From assembly GCA_963978545.1 (NCBI GenBank), contig OZ021721.1:39791348-39855347 (forward strand): 64,000 nucleotides of DNA. Direction: 5' to 3'. Shown in pieces: positions 24,691 through 36,881 of this stretch; position 1 is the stretch's first letter, and the number at the start of each line of letters is the position of its first letter. The translations under genes and the position numbers were made by a program. Below the pieces are notes generated by a model. It did no database searches, was not told the origin of the DNA, and worked only from the letters and a program-made list of their open reading frames with translations. The DNA is from Linyphia triangularis. Lineage: Eukaryota > Arthropoda > Arachnida > Araneae > Linyphiidae.

Positions 24691-24795
24691 AAAGGTTGAA
24701 CTTTAATTATAATCACTCAGGGCTGCATATTGCCATACCATACATTGTTTCAAGTCATTGATCAGAATAAGGACGTGCCATTGGTAAATGTTTCT
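24690..24795 (+). repeat. Inverted repeat arm, partner at 26862-26965
   Basis: Contains GCCATACCATACATTGTTTC, AAGTCATTGATCAGAATAAGG and GTGCCATTGG. The reverse complement of 26862-26965 gives the same blocks with a few substitutions. The outer edge, GTTGAACTTTAATTATAATC, also resembles the palindromic repeats at 104-174 and 36882-36985. The two arms, about 2.07 kb apart, could be ends of one decayed element or two separate copies of one repeat. Confidence 0.6.
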
Positions 24796-26861
24796 GTCAG
24801 TCTTTGGATAGGGCATTGACGAAGCGAGAAGAAACGCCCATACAAAATGGCGGTCAACATGAAGGATACTACTTTGCTATATCTAATACTGTTAGAACTA
24901 TCAACCTAGCATTTTGTTTTTGAACATATAAATATAACAAAACATGAAGATATTATTTTCATTATAAGCAACGTCAAATCATTGTATGAATAAAATTCAT
25001 GGTGGACGATTTTTACAATCTTACAATCGAATGAATGACAATTCTTGTCAAGTGGAGAAAATTGTGTTTGCTGGTCAATTATTTCTGATTATTATAATTT
25101 TTTAATGAAGTGTGATAATTATATAGACGCATTCAGTTAGTTGGTGACTTCAAAATTGTAATATACGTATCAATAATTACAAAAATAATTTTTAATAATA
25201 ATGAATTAAAAATTTGAATTTATGAATTTATTATTTATGAATTTAATTTTAGGAATAAGTTCATGTGTCAACATAGTTTCTTTAAAGCAGTGCCAAATAA
25301 TTTTAACACGAAAGAAATATCAAAGAATTCAAACTGACTTTCTTTAATAAAAATAAAAATAAACGTTAAGCTGAACACAAACAAAACTAGAAACAGTTAT
25401 TAATTCTTTCGGGTTTGTAAGAATTAATATTTATGGAAGACGTTTTATGCCTACACATATTATTTTTATTTTTAATTTGAGGATAGAAAAACAAACAAAA
25501 AACAACGAAATATATTGTGTTTTCATTTTAATTTTTACTTACAGTTAAATTATCAATACCTTTTTTAATATTACTATTAGTTAAATACCTTTATAGTTTT
25601 TTTAACTTATTAACTATCATAAATAGATAAATATATATTGATTTTCATAAATTATTTTCACAATATTATAATCCATTATAATACTAGAATGCACATTAAA
25701 ATATTTGTTAAGTACAATTCAATGTAAATAAAGTTCCATATTTATTAACAATTATTATTTCTATCAAAATGTAACAGATATAGCATAGAACATTTAGTGA
25801 TTTTTTTACTTAGCAATCACATTAAGCATCAAAATCAAAATGTAAATAATAATAGAGTTGAGCTAAAATATTAATAATAATTAAATTAAAATATTAATAG
25901 TAATAAAATTAAAATAACGATAAAATTAAGCTAAAATATAAGTAATAATAATGTATCAAATTAAAATAAACTTAAAATCTTTTGCCAGAAACCGCATTTA
26001 TCCGGGGGAAAAACAACAGCCAAATAAAATCATGTCGAAGAAATGTCCTATACTACATCCGTACCATAAAATTATTATTAACAAGTTTAAAAACATAAAA
26101 ATTTAATAGGTTTATTTCTTTGCTAAAACATGTTATTAAAAATGTTTGTGATTTATAGAATTTTAAAAGTGAGCATGTAGATTCTTGCATGTACTATTTC
26201 ATTTTAACACCGACAACCTAAATTTGACTATATATCATTGCAAAATCATACAATGAAATATCATGGTTAAGTAGATATCTGGTTAGTTAATATATTTAAG
26301 ATTTAAAAATTATAATCTTAAAAATGTTTAACCATCGATATAGATAAACTCTATCTATATCGATATCGATGTGTATAAAAAAAAGACCTAAAAATTATGC
26401 GATGCATTCATGAGGCCCTTCATTCAGACAATAAAACGGCAACTAACAAATGATTATTAATAAATTAATCAGAATTGATATTTTCAGAAATAACATTCGA
26501 GTTTCTGATTCACGCGAATTGTCTTTTATTTTTAGGTCTAAATGTTTACCAAAAAAAAAAAAAAAAAAAAAAAAATCAAACTTGAAGTTGTAGTTGCTTC
26601 AAAAATTTATTACAGCTACATAATTTTTCTTGATAAGTATTCAAAATTTGTATTTTGTTGTTAAAAGCAGTTAATTAGATTCAATTGGAATCAGAAAAAA
26701 AAATTAATCAGAAAAAAATTATCATTTATAAAACGTTCGCAATTTTAAAATAAGTTCCTAAAGTCAAGATTTAATACATAGAGACGAGTATAAATTTGAA
26801 ACGGCTTTAATTTTTTGTGTCAACAATATAAACATTGTTACGTGGTTAGTGGCTTCCATGA
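24796..26861. other. AT-rich interior between two inverted arms
   Basis: No coding remnant is recognisable. Low-complexity AATTAAAATATTAATAATAA-type sequence (25860-25980), a 13-bp-stem hairpin (26334-26364) and a poly-A run (26551-26575) lie inside. Confidence 0.45.
26334..26364 (+). repeat. Perfect 13-bp hairpin
   Basis: ATCGATATAGATA, a five-base AACTC spacer, then TATCTATATCGAT: a perfect inverted repeat. It is followed at once by another ATCGAT. It is purely structural and A+T-rich; no function is suggested by the context. Confidence 0.75.
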
Positions 26862-26965
26862 AAGCTACGGATCAGCCAATGGTGCGCCCTTATTCTGTTC
26901 AAAGACTTGAAACAATGTACGGTATGGCAAACTGCTTCCGGGCTAATTGTAATTAAAATTTAACT
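26862..26965 (-). repeat. Inverted repeat arm, partner at 24690-24795
   Basis: Reverse-complement match to 24690-24795: GCCATACCGTACATTGTTTC and AAGTCTTTGAACAGAATAAG when read on the minus strand. Sequence beyond the ~105-bp core does not match. Confidence 0.6.
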
Positions 26966-28460
26966 ATTTTCCCTTTCTATATTCAGATAAAATTTCAGGT
27001 CATTTTGATCAGTGCTTAGGTTTTTTAATAACTCTTTAAAAGTTGTAAGCTCTTTAAATCAAGAGCATTTAATTTTGTACGGATATCATAACTAAATAAA
27101 AATGAGAATAACTATGTATATCTTTCGATTTTCTAATATACTTTATTCGATTCATGAGTGAAATAGTTCACAAATCATTTAAATTACCACTAGAGTACAC
27201 AAAATAAACCATGCGGTATGGATATATAAGTAATTTCTTGTTCTGACAGCACTCATAAATAAATCCTCACTTTTTCAGTTAAAACGATTAGCCCATTTTA
27301 CTTTTTAAACAAAATCGATGAAAACTTTCTGTTATAATCGATTGATATATAAGCTAAATTAGCTTCATTATTTTTTAATGCTCTCCTAATGATCCTTCCA
27401 AAACGCCTCGGTAAGAACTTCACTTTCTGAATTTTTGCCGATTTTTTAATACTGAAGAGAACGTTTTTTGAATATTATTCCTTGACATCAAGCCAGGCTT
27501 AGTTTAATTGAAACGTAAAAATAAATTCTTATACAACGTTAATGATATATCGATCCAGCTTGTAACATTTAATTCTTATTTCCCAACTCATCAAAGATGA
27601 CCCCGCAAATTTTCTTTTAATTAACGCTAATGAAATATCATTGCTTCCCGGAAATTTCTTTTAATATCTTTTTAATCAATGTTAATAATGTTGTCAGTTG
27701 ATGCCCTTGATGATATTTAGTAAAAACAAACACAAGAGCACGAAACTGTTTTTTACTTCTGTTTTTAAGCTCTTTAATTATGAAAATGTATCATTCAAAA
27801 TGTCGACTGTAATCGACAGACATATCAAACGATAAAAGGGATATACAGTATTTACAGCTAATAGTATGTTGGATATTAAAATGAAATCCTTACTTATAAA
27901 TCAAAGTGAATCATTAATATAGTAAAAGTTTTTTTATCACAGTTTTAAATTTTTTAATCTTTTTCTTGCTAAATATAAATGGAAGCATATTAAAAAAAAT
28001 ATTTTATACTTTTATTCTAAATTATTAATATTAAATATTGAAATGTTTTTGCCACATTAAAAATAGATTTACGTAATGACCAATGTTATATTAACCATAT
28101 ATGAATTATAAACACAATATATGTACACTTTTTTTCTCTAGTTATTAAATATATATGGTAATTATTATTCATTATGTTATTTTTACTTGTTCATGTAATA
28201 AGATTATACTCTGTATGAAATGGAGTGTTTTTAGGAATTGCATCTTTTATTTAGAGTATCAAACAACAATAATAAAAGAAATTCAGGTTTTATGAATACC
28301 ATTTACAATTGTAAGTGTAATTCATCAGTGAAATGATTTAAAACTTAAAAATCACATAGAATACTATTTATAATAGTTTTTTTTTTTTTTGTTGTTGTTA
28401 CGGGGAGTCTTAGCTCAAGAACGTCAAAAATATCAATTGTGAGAACAACGATATATATAT
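26966..28460. other. AT-rich non-coding stretch
   Basis: Nothing recognisable. A (TA)n stretch at about 28450-28463 is the insertion site of the mariner element that follows. Confidence 0.5.
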
Positions 28461-28929
28461 ATAGCGTGTTCCCGTATAACCTGACCCTGGCCGACCTTTA
28501 ACCTTTATTTTCGACACAGTTGGTCCTAGATGCATAGTCCCAATTGAAGAAATGTTTTAAATCGTTAAAATATTTTTACTGAATAGTTTTTAAAATAGGA
28601 AAGGGGTTGGTATAAAAATTACCGATTATAAATTTTTATATGGTCCCCAGATCCCCCAATTCATATTTAGAAAAATGTTGCCCATGAAAAAACATTTCAA
28701 ATAAAAAAAAATTAAATTTGTTTGACCAATAGCCATGGAGTTATTGGAGTTTAAAGTTTTAACGCTATTTAAGGGGCCCGTACATAAATTGAAATGAGAA
28801 AATATCATCCTATCAGAATAACAACGAGCTTCTAGACTAGGTTTGACTATGGCAAACAAGTTGTTGTTCATCGTCTAAAACATACTAATTTTTTACTAGA
28901 AACTGGCTAGACTTTTGACTAGATCTGGA

Positions 28930-29938
28930 GATCAAGGAGGCCATTCTACCGGACCTCCATAGCATGTTGTGTAGTGTGTAGTACTATTCGTCAGGTTGGT
29001 TGTATTCAGATTATCTGGCGCCGTCAGCAACACGAGGGCTATAATGCTCCGAACATTCGTCATTAGACAAGCCAACATACATTTACAAACACTCATGCCT
29101 ATGCGGGACTCGAACCCGCAACCTCGCGGTCTAGAAGCCAGCACGCTAACCACTATACCGTTTGGTCGGCGTATTCGGCAGGAAGCTGCCTTGTGGGGTG
29201 GTGCACCATCTTGTTGAAACAACACCTTTTTAAGGTCTGCTAACACGACATGGTCATCCAGAAAGTCAGATAAAGGTCCCTGTAGTAGGTTCGCATACTT
29301 TTTACCTGTTAATGTATCAGCAAAAAAATAAAGGTCTTACTAACTCTCCATTCCATATGCCACACCAAACATTAACGGACCATCGCAGTTTATGCTTATT
29401 TGGTCGGATTACATGGGGATTTTGCAGGGTCCAAAAGTGTGTGTTTTGCTTATTTACTACCCCAGTTCTGGAAAATATGCACTCATCAGATGAAGAATGT
29501 TATTCACAAATGATGAATCCAATTATATTTTGTTCATGAGGAAATTGCAGAAATCACACCGTCTATTTTCATCCCCGGGCAAAAACTCTTGCACAAAACG
29601 CAGATGATAAGGATGTGCACCGTGTCGGTTTAAGACTCTCCACACATGGATTTTTGAGTATCCACATGCTTCACTAATGTCCCTGACACTAGACTGAGGG
29701 TAAGCAAGAGCATAACCCAAAATTTCTTCGTCATAGACAACTACTCTTGAATTTCCGGATCGAGGACGTCTTCCTATGCTACCCGTTTCTCGCAAACGCT
29801 TTGCAATATTTAAAATCGTATCTTTAGATGTATACCAATTGGAAATTTAATTGCATATTGTCTTGTAGCCTCTCGCCCATTCCGATTACATTGGCCGTAC
29901 AGAAGTAACATTTCTATGTACTGTTCTGCAGTGTACAT
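28930..29938 (-). pseudogene. Mariner-like (DUF4817-type) transposase, nearly complete but broken
   Basis: The minus strand starts MYTAEQYIEMLLLYGQCNRN at 29938. A frameshift follows (about 29830). The open frame 29523-29795 carries the helix-turn-helix part: LRETGSIGRRPRSG near its N-terminal end, CGYSKIHVWRVLNRHGAHPY at its core, then RCDFCNFLMNKI and a stop. Further down, HFWTLQNPHVIRPNKHKLRW and the catalytic strand FQQDGAPPHKAASC are readable in other frames. The first catalytic Asp region near LMSAYFPELG is degraded. The SINE then interrupts the gene. After it comes CYGGPVEWPP, a stop and SPDL, and coding homology ends: the C-terminal FFLWG segment seen in copy 1 is deleted. It is dead from several frameshifts, stops, an insertion and a deletion. 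Confidence 0.85.
28994..29170 (-). mobile_element. tRNA-derived SINE, subfamily A, nested in mariner
   Basis: On the minus strand the head (GCCGACCAAACGGTATAGTG), A box TAGTGGTTAGCGTGC and B box GGTTCGAGTCC match the SINE at 1922-2102. The body (ATGTATGTTGGCTTGTCTAA, GCTGACGGCGCCAGATAATC) also matches, and the tail is CAACC. It lies inside the mariner transposase pseudogene. Copy 1 (about 12445-12470) shows the uninterrupted sequence TGTTGTGTAGTATTTATTCGG. A TATTCG on both sides is the likely remnant of the target duplication. The mariner was therefore in place before this SINE inserted. Confidence 0.87.
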
Positions 29939-30619
29939 TTTAACAACGAGGATTGACGAAATAGCTAAATACATCTGGTATTGGTATGAGTTACTTTCAT
30001 ACTGAAGTGAACTTACATTTTAAGGAATTATAGGGATATTAGGGTGAATGTGACCCCTGCACAACACAAGAATTCGTTCTGCCTCGAAAGATTTCTTTTT
30101 GCTTTAATCGTACGTAGTCGAAAGATTTGTATTAGTTTCAGGGAGTAAAGCACCTATTTTCTCTTGCAAACGAGTTTAGCATCCACAATTCAATACAGAT
30201 ATTGATAGATCGTATTCATGCGTTTGATTTCAGAATAATTTTCCGGATGCAATTGCTTTTTCTCTGTATTTCATTTTGTGTACATGCCCTTAAAATATGT
30301 TAATGCCCACAGGTGTAAAGTGGTGTAAGTCACTAAATTGAATTTTTCATATCTCCATGAATATTAGTCGTACAAATTTCGATTTTTTTTTGTTTGAGAT
30401 GTTTTTTCATGGGAAACATTTTTCTAAATATGAGTTGGGGGAACTGGGGACCATATAAAATTTACAATTTGTAATTTTTATACCAACCCCTTTTCTAACT
30501 TAAAAACTATTCAGTAAAAATATTTTAACGATTTAAAACATTTTTTTCAATTGAGACTATGCATCTAGGACCAACGGTGTCGAAATTAAAGGTCTGCCAG
30601 GTTATACTGGGACACCCTG

Positions 30620-31115
30620 TATATATATTTATAAAGCGTAGAATTCGTAATATTTTAAAAATTAAAGATTTTATACTGTTTTATTATCACTAAAAATGAA
30701 ATTTTTTGAACATTTTAAAAATCATAAGACATTTTAATTTTTTGAGGAAAAAACAAAATATTTAAAATCTTTCTTTCAAAATATATCAAAATGTACAATA
30801 AGCAAGTGTGATTTTTTGTTGAGGTAGTAATATAATAGCTGAGAAAGTATTCCTTAAATAAGGTGCTTTTTAACATGGGTGAGATAGGCGAATATCTAAC
30901 ACTCCAATTTCCCTCAAAAGTTAAAATTCAATTTTTTTTTTTTTTTTTTTAAATACTTGCACTTAGAGGGCAATATGCAATATAGTGAGCAACATGGAAT
31001 AGGAAGAAGATTTAAAGAAAGTTTTTCTATGCATAAAATATTTTCTATAATAAAAATATTTTCTATATTATAAAATATAATGGCAAGTACAAAAAAATAT
31101 TTCCCAATATCTCAA
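30620..31115. other. AT-rich non-coding stretch
   Basis: Nothing recognisable beyond a T run (about 30930-30950). Confidence 0.5.
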
Positions 31116-31119
31116 TACA

Positions 31120-31401
31120 TATATACTGGTCATCACGGCTTGCATATACAATTATCGCATTGCTGACCAATGTGGATGTACATAAGCTCAATGCCCGGGT
31201 CTCTCCATTCAAAGACGATTTGTGGCTATCCTCTGAATAATCCCATCAGGCCGTGTTCCCAAACGTCTTAAGCAGGGGTATGGCATCATTAATTTCTCAA
31301 GGGCAGTGACAGCTCTTGTCTCATTTGGAGCGCAGTCTTCCAGAGGAGCTATTACACATTTGGAATCATGAACAGGGATAGACATATTTGCTGCAGACAG
31401 T
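31120..31401 (-). pseudogene. Unrecognised coding remnant, frameshifted, possible exon
   Basis: This block is clearly less AT-rich than its surroundings. On the minus strand a 64-codon open segment (31209-31401) with balanced codon and amino-acid use reads through MSIPVHDSKCVIAPLEDC and MMPYPCLRRLGTRPDGII to a TGA at 31209-31211. Directly after that, shifted by one base, another frame reads VFEWRDPGIELMYIHIGQQC and CDNCICKP to a stop (near 31130). This looks like one protein broken by a single-base indel. A good splice-acceptor-like sequence (pyrimidine run, then TTACAG) lies just upstream at 31402-31407. I do not recognise the family. It may be a decayed host exon, a retroposed gene fragment, or a transposon ORF. 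Confidence 0.45.
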
Positions 31402-31780
31402 CTGTAACGTTATTTATGGAAAAATACAATTAGAAGCCAAATAACCTATCTGCATGGGGAGGCTCTTTTACTCATGCGTTGCGAATCTGGACGAAATTTT
31501 TCTAGATTGTTTTCGATTTCTACCACTTATTATAAACCAGTTTTTTTCAATACCTGCCAATTTTCTCGTAACCCATTAAATTTGGAGCTAGATGATGTGT
31601 CCGACGTTGTCCGGTACAACACAATTCAAAAGTTCAGTTGATTGCAATTTACTATTCCTTAACTCCCTACTCATATTTCATTTCTGTACCCGTTAAACTG
31701 AATTCATAAAGATACCCATTGACAAAAAACCGGTTCAAATTGATTTAGTTAATTTCAAATTATTATAAGGGGTGAAAATG

Positions 31781-31815
<35 letters not shown>

Positions 31816-31872
31816 AAGCAAACATGAATTTTCCTCTTGTTTCGAAAATCAAGTGTGCAAAATTTCAAGATA
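31402..31872. other. AT-rich stretch with 30-T tract
   Basis: Contains T30 at 31785-31814. ATCAAGTGTGCAAAATTTCA (31849-31868) reappears as ATCAAGAGTGCAAAATGTCA at about 32172, so the SINE next door sits between two imperfect copies of this sequence. No gene seen. Confidence 0.45.
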
Positions 31873-32050
31873 GGTTGGTTGGTTTGTACGCTCAACTACA
31901 CATTTTTATGCACAATGACGTCTAATCAAGCTGGGAGCTAGAGTTTAACGTGGATTCCGAACCGCAATGAACATCCATGCCAGACCCGGAGATTAAAAAA
32001 CCCGGTACCTTTGACAAGTGGTTGCCTGAGCTCTAACCGCACAGCCATAA
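31873..32050 (-). mobile_element. tRNA-derived SINE, subfamily B, decayed
   Basis: Read on the minus strand the head is GGCTGTGCGGTTAGAGCTCA (A-box region) with a degraded B box (GGGTTTTTTAATCTCC). Next come GGCATGGATGTTCATTGCGG and a (AACC)n tail at 31873-31884. It matches the better-preserved copy at 48675-48844 and shares the GGCATGG-TGTT block with subfamily A. Possible target duplication: GTGCAAAATTT (about 31854) and GTGCAAATTTT (about 32055). The destroyed B box suggests it is older and not transcribable. Confidence 0.75.
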
Positions 32051-35000
32051 AGGGGGTGCAAATTTTTGAGTTGAAAGGAATAAAAATGTCAATTTCAAGT
32101 TTTGTTCGAACAGGGTAAAAATAAGAAGTTTTCGAAATTTCAAGTAGATTGGAATTTTTTTTTTTTTCGAAGATCAAGAGTGCAAAATGTCATCAAGATT
32201 GAAATAAAATTGCAGTTTCTTATAAAAAACACAAATACCTAAAGATTCTTTTTATATAGATTAAGTCCATCTTTGAAGCGATACTTTATATTTAAGATAA
32301 ACATGTAACTGGCCTCACTTCAAAAATACATCTTATTAACCACCTCCAAATAAAGTAGAACTGAAAATGTTAAAGTTAACACTAGTAGATCTCATAAATT
32401 GAAAACTCAATGCAAGCATACAAAATACATAATTATCCTACTAACTGCATCTGAAAAATCTTAGAATACAATTAGAAAATTGCTATAACATAATTTTAAA
32501 AAATTGCTTTGATATTGGCATTGTTTGGAAATTGAACTCTAAGATGATTACTTCAACATTCTAAGCAAAGAGGGATTTGAGAAACTATTTTCTGTTTCTT
32601 ATTTGTTTTCACTTTTTTTTATTCAAAGTTAATGTTTTGAATGAATTTTGCACTAGTATGCTAATTTATAACTATTTAATTGTTATAAATTTGCACAAGC
32701 AATCAATACTATTCTTCCATTTTTTAATATTATATAAGCACAAAGAACATCGAAATACATTAAAATTTCATTATAAAACTTTTAAAATATTCTATACTAA
32801 AAACATTATTTTTTGTTAAAAAATTATTAATTTTAGTCATTTTGTCGTTTTAAATTAAACTTAAGTATTATTAAAAAAATAACATAAATTAATGCTAATT
32901 TAATAATAATACAGAGCAACGCAAAACAATACTTAATTTATGTTTACCTAAAATTAGATCAAACTTCAAAATAAACTTTATAAACAATTCTATGAATCTC
33001 CCCTAAGAACGAACTACAGTACCTATTTTCCTTTTCAAATACAAATTTAAATTTAGACAATTAAATACATTAATTAGAATATCCCTTTACTCTAAATAGA
33101 AATAATAATTGCAACCAAGACAAAAATTTCAAAATAAAATGAAGGAACAAGATAAACTAACAAGAATAATTAAGAGTTAAAATATAAATTTCCCCCAATG
33201 TGATGTTTAATAAACATATGCATACAATAATTATCTCTCTCGACATTTTTTTCATTTTTTTAGACAAATATATAGTTTTTTTTTTTAGACAAACGAGGGA
33301 TTACCGAATTTTTTTTCGGTCTTATTCTTGTGAGAATTGAGCAAGACTTTTCATTTAAAGTGCAGACATATAAAAACTTATGAAAATAATTTATTTTCAA
33401 GGAACAACTTTACAACTTAAAATTTTTTAAATGACAAAACAATGCTTTTTTCGTAATATTATTTCGTTTTCCCAAAAGTTTACCTCACAGAAAGATTCCC
33501 ATTTAAAATTTATTTATATATTTCAAACACGAGTTTAAAGTGATTTCATTTTACGTATATAATCTACATTTTTACAAATGGATTAAAATGCTATTCAATC
33601 CAAAAAGTTTAATTAAAATGCCTGGTCACTAATAACGAATTATCATCAGTATAATTCCATGCAATTTTACACAATATATTCTTATCTGTGTTTAAGTAAA
33701 TAAGTAATACTTTTTAAATATCAGATGATATACAGTTTAGAATTTCTTTAGATTTTGAAAAACCTTAAAAATACTTACACAATATTTGCCATTGAAATAT
33801 ATTGATGCCTTTTTTATTAATTAAAATATATTCGAAAATTGTTTGTTCCATAAAATTGCATTCAAACGGTAAATGTTATTACAGTTAATGTTATTAATCG
33901 GTTATAATTAATAATAACTAGCGATCATTAATTATAGCTAAATAAGTCGGTTAAAGTGTATAGTTTTCAATATTTAATAACATTAACTGGTTACTTTACT
34001 ATTAGCGTCACACTCATAACTCACTCACTCACTGATTGACTCTGTAATGCTGTGAGATAGCCCCACTAGCAAGATAGAACATTCAAGGTAAAGTATTTTT
34101 GTTTAGAAGGGCTCTTTTTAAGTTTCGGTTGCAAGTCAAGTGAAGGTGTATTTTGAATTGAATCCACAGCAAGGAAGAATATTGAATCAAATCACACTCA
34201 ATTTTTAATAAATATTTCATGTATATTAAATTAAAGTGTTCATCATTTTTCAACGGATGCCTCAGGCGCCTTACAATATATAATTATTAATAATTACCAA
34301 TGAAGTTGGTCAACGTCATTATTTTTAACGGAATAACACCAGTAGCGTAACGATGTTGATTGGGTCTCCACCCCAAGAAGTTTCCCCCACGCTCTTGTTT
34401 TTCGAAACTAACAACTGTTATTTAATTGAAGAGCTAAATTTTTAAAATATGTGTCAATGTGTGGAAATGTGTCAAAATATGGATATTTTCTCGCAAAGAT
34501 TCCAACTTAGTTGGTCAAGGATTTTAGTATTTTAATTGCAGAAGCGCAACCCAAAAAGTCGCAAGCCCTTTGTAACTCCAAATTCCAAATAATAATCTTA
34601 AAAAAATAATCTTAAATAGTGTATTTGTTGTGTGTATTGTTTGAAGTAATAAATAATTAAGGCATTTTGTAGATAGCAATAATTGTTTTTTATAAAATAT
34701 TATCACGTGACAAACATTACGTTAGAGTTGAAATTTCAACTAATTATGTTTAATTAATCATATTGAATAAACTTCATTGAAAATTATTCATATTTACCGG
34801 TTAGTACGATAAATTTGCATTATATATTGTATTTGCCCAGACACTTTTATATTAATAATAATAATAATAACTGGAATTATTATTTTAAAAGTTAACACTT
34901 ATACCAATGCAACTTTTAAAAAAAATATTTAGAAAATATTAATTTCTTAGTATTGAAAGAGTAGGAATAGATTGATGAAAGGATAGACAAATCTCATACC

Positions 35001-36670
35001 CAAATATTATACAATTAACTAAAGGAATCATATAAACAATTCAACTGACACTTCAAAAAATTATATTTATTAGAATAATTTCACACAACTAACATTTTAA
35101 AGATAATTTTTAAGTTTAATTAAAATTAAAACATAGAAATGTTCACTAAGATAGTATTTATATTGATTTTTCTTGTATGAAATACGAGTATATGATAGAT
35201 ATGTTGAAGTTGTGAAAGTTTTATAATTGCAATTTTAATTATAAAGCAATCTGCAAAGTTCAAAAAAATATTACTATGAAGATAAATTTGCAATTGCTGA
35301 AAAACTTCAACACATCTAAAAATATTCGTGTTTGCATTTATGCAACCAGAAAGTACCAAATCCAAATTAATTATTTATTTCAATAACATTATTATCAATA
35401 CCTCCTAATTAATAATTCTTAGCGTTACAACAGACAAATCGATGTATTGGAATTATTTTCTTTAGAAAGTTCTGAGGAAAATTGAAACATTCTTGAAGAG
35501 ATAATGCAAAGATAACATCAACAATATTTGTGTTTCCTAAAAAGTATCGTTCAAGAATGGAAACTTTTCCTTTTAGTTCTAAGAATTGTGTCAAATAGAG
35601 AAAGACGAAAACTCTCTGTCTGTTTGTTTTAGCCCCAGCTTGAGTTTGTGAATCTACCTTCAAATTGAGAAGACAGTATTTGGTGTCGTTGTTTAAACAA
35701 CAGAAGTTGTATTTCTAAGAACACCATTTTTAATTATTTCACTATGTTGATTTCGTAAAAATAAGTGAAAGCAAAAATATTTTTAACACTAGTTTTCTAG
35801 AAAGCTTACATTAAAACTACAAACATGCAATGTAAACGTTTGACTAGCATTGTTTTATTTTTCTTATTTTGAGTTTACTTTGAGAATATAATATCTCATT
35901 GTCAATTTTTTTGGACAGTAAAAACACCCGCAAAACTATCTACGTAACGTACATTTCGATTAGTATTTTTTATTTTTATGAAATGCGTATTTTTTCTTCA
36001 TTTTATATATGCTACGTAAGCAAGGAAAAAAAAGGTCCAAACAAGTATTTAATTTAATTTAATTTAATTTAATTTAATTTAATTTAATTTAATTTAATTT
36101 AAGTCTAAAGTAAGTAAAGATGACATTTAGCAAATCGTTTTTAAAGTTTATTTATGCATTTTAAAACTAATAGTACACGATAGGTATTAAATAAACAAAT
36201 CAACTTTATTCTATTTATTCATCAACGTATGGAATTCTAATGGGATATTTTTTTCCTTATTGAACTGTTAAACCATTTATGCAGGATTAATTGCTCATTG
36301 GATCAATTATACTTATAATGAGATAATTTTATAGGATAATTACGCATACTTTTGCCTATAAAACACTACTTACATACGTTAAAGTTGATGATAAGCAGAT
36401 ATATCAGATATGGTTTAGATCCTTTATTTGTTGTTTTAGAATATTATTTTCACTTAAATAGATGAAAAATTAAGTGTTTAGGTATAATATGAAAAATTCT
36501 TGATGTGTATATTTGATTGTGTGAAGAAATTTCTCTAGAATGATTTCTTGATCATAAAAGAGTTAAAGAAGATTGGATGATTAAACTTTAATGTATTCTA
36601 GTCTGAATATACATAAAATACTTTCAAGTTATGACTCACTTAAAAATGATTCTATGGGATAATTTACATA
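32051..36670. other. Long AT-rich stretch without identifiable genes
   Basis: No gene or classifiable element. Small structures include a 16-bp inverted repeat (33882-33897 against 33974-33989), (TAA)n near 34852-34870 and a pentanucleotide microsatellite at 36048-36102. Small frames (for example 32577-32819, 35126-35663) are Phe/Ile/Asn/Lys rich and unconvincing. Confidence 0.5.
36048..36102. repeat. (TTTAA)n microsatellite, 11 units
   Basis: An uninterrupted TTTAA array of 55 bp. Its purity suggests recent slippage; the repeat number is probably polymorphic. Confidence 0.9.
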
Positions 36671-36881
36671 CAGGATGTCCACAATTAAATGTAAACACCA
36701 CATGCCAGAATGACCTGAAATATGACTTGTATATACTCCAAGAAGGTGAAAACTGTATGGCATAAAAAACCTATTTAAAACATTTTTTTTTAATAACATA
36801 CAATTTTTTTTTTTTCCTTTTTGCGTATATTCAAGTTAATTTTTAGACCATTCTTACGAGTGTTTCTTTTTTTTCCTCAAA
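36671..36881. other. Orphan transposon terminus and AT-rich DNA
   Basis: CAGGATGTCCACAATTAAATG at 36671, preceded by TA, looks like a Tc1/mariner terminus (compare CAGGATGGTTAAAG at 61570). No inverted partner was found within the window, so only one end or a solo remnant is present. Confidence 0.35.

Larger units (their letters stand above)
28464..30619 (-). mobile_element. Long-TIR mariner-like element, copy 2, with nested SINE
   Basis: The right end reads CAGGGTGTCCCAGTATAACC on the minus strand (ends 30619) and is followed by TA at 30620-30621. The left end (about 28464, GCGTGTTCCCGTATAACC) sits in a TA run. TIRs are about 260 bp (28464 to about 28735 and about 30350-30619), much longer than the ~30 bp typical of mariner. 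A transposase pseudogene occupies the interior on the minus strand. A subfamily A SINE (28994-29170) is inserted in it. Without the SINE the element is about 1.98 kb. It is related to 11562-14175, and the two copies show different deletions. Confidence 0.85.
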
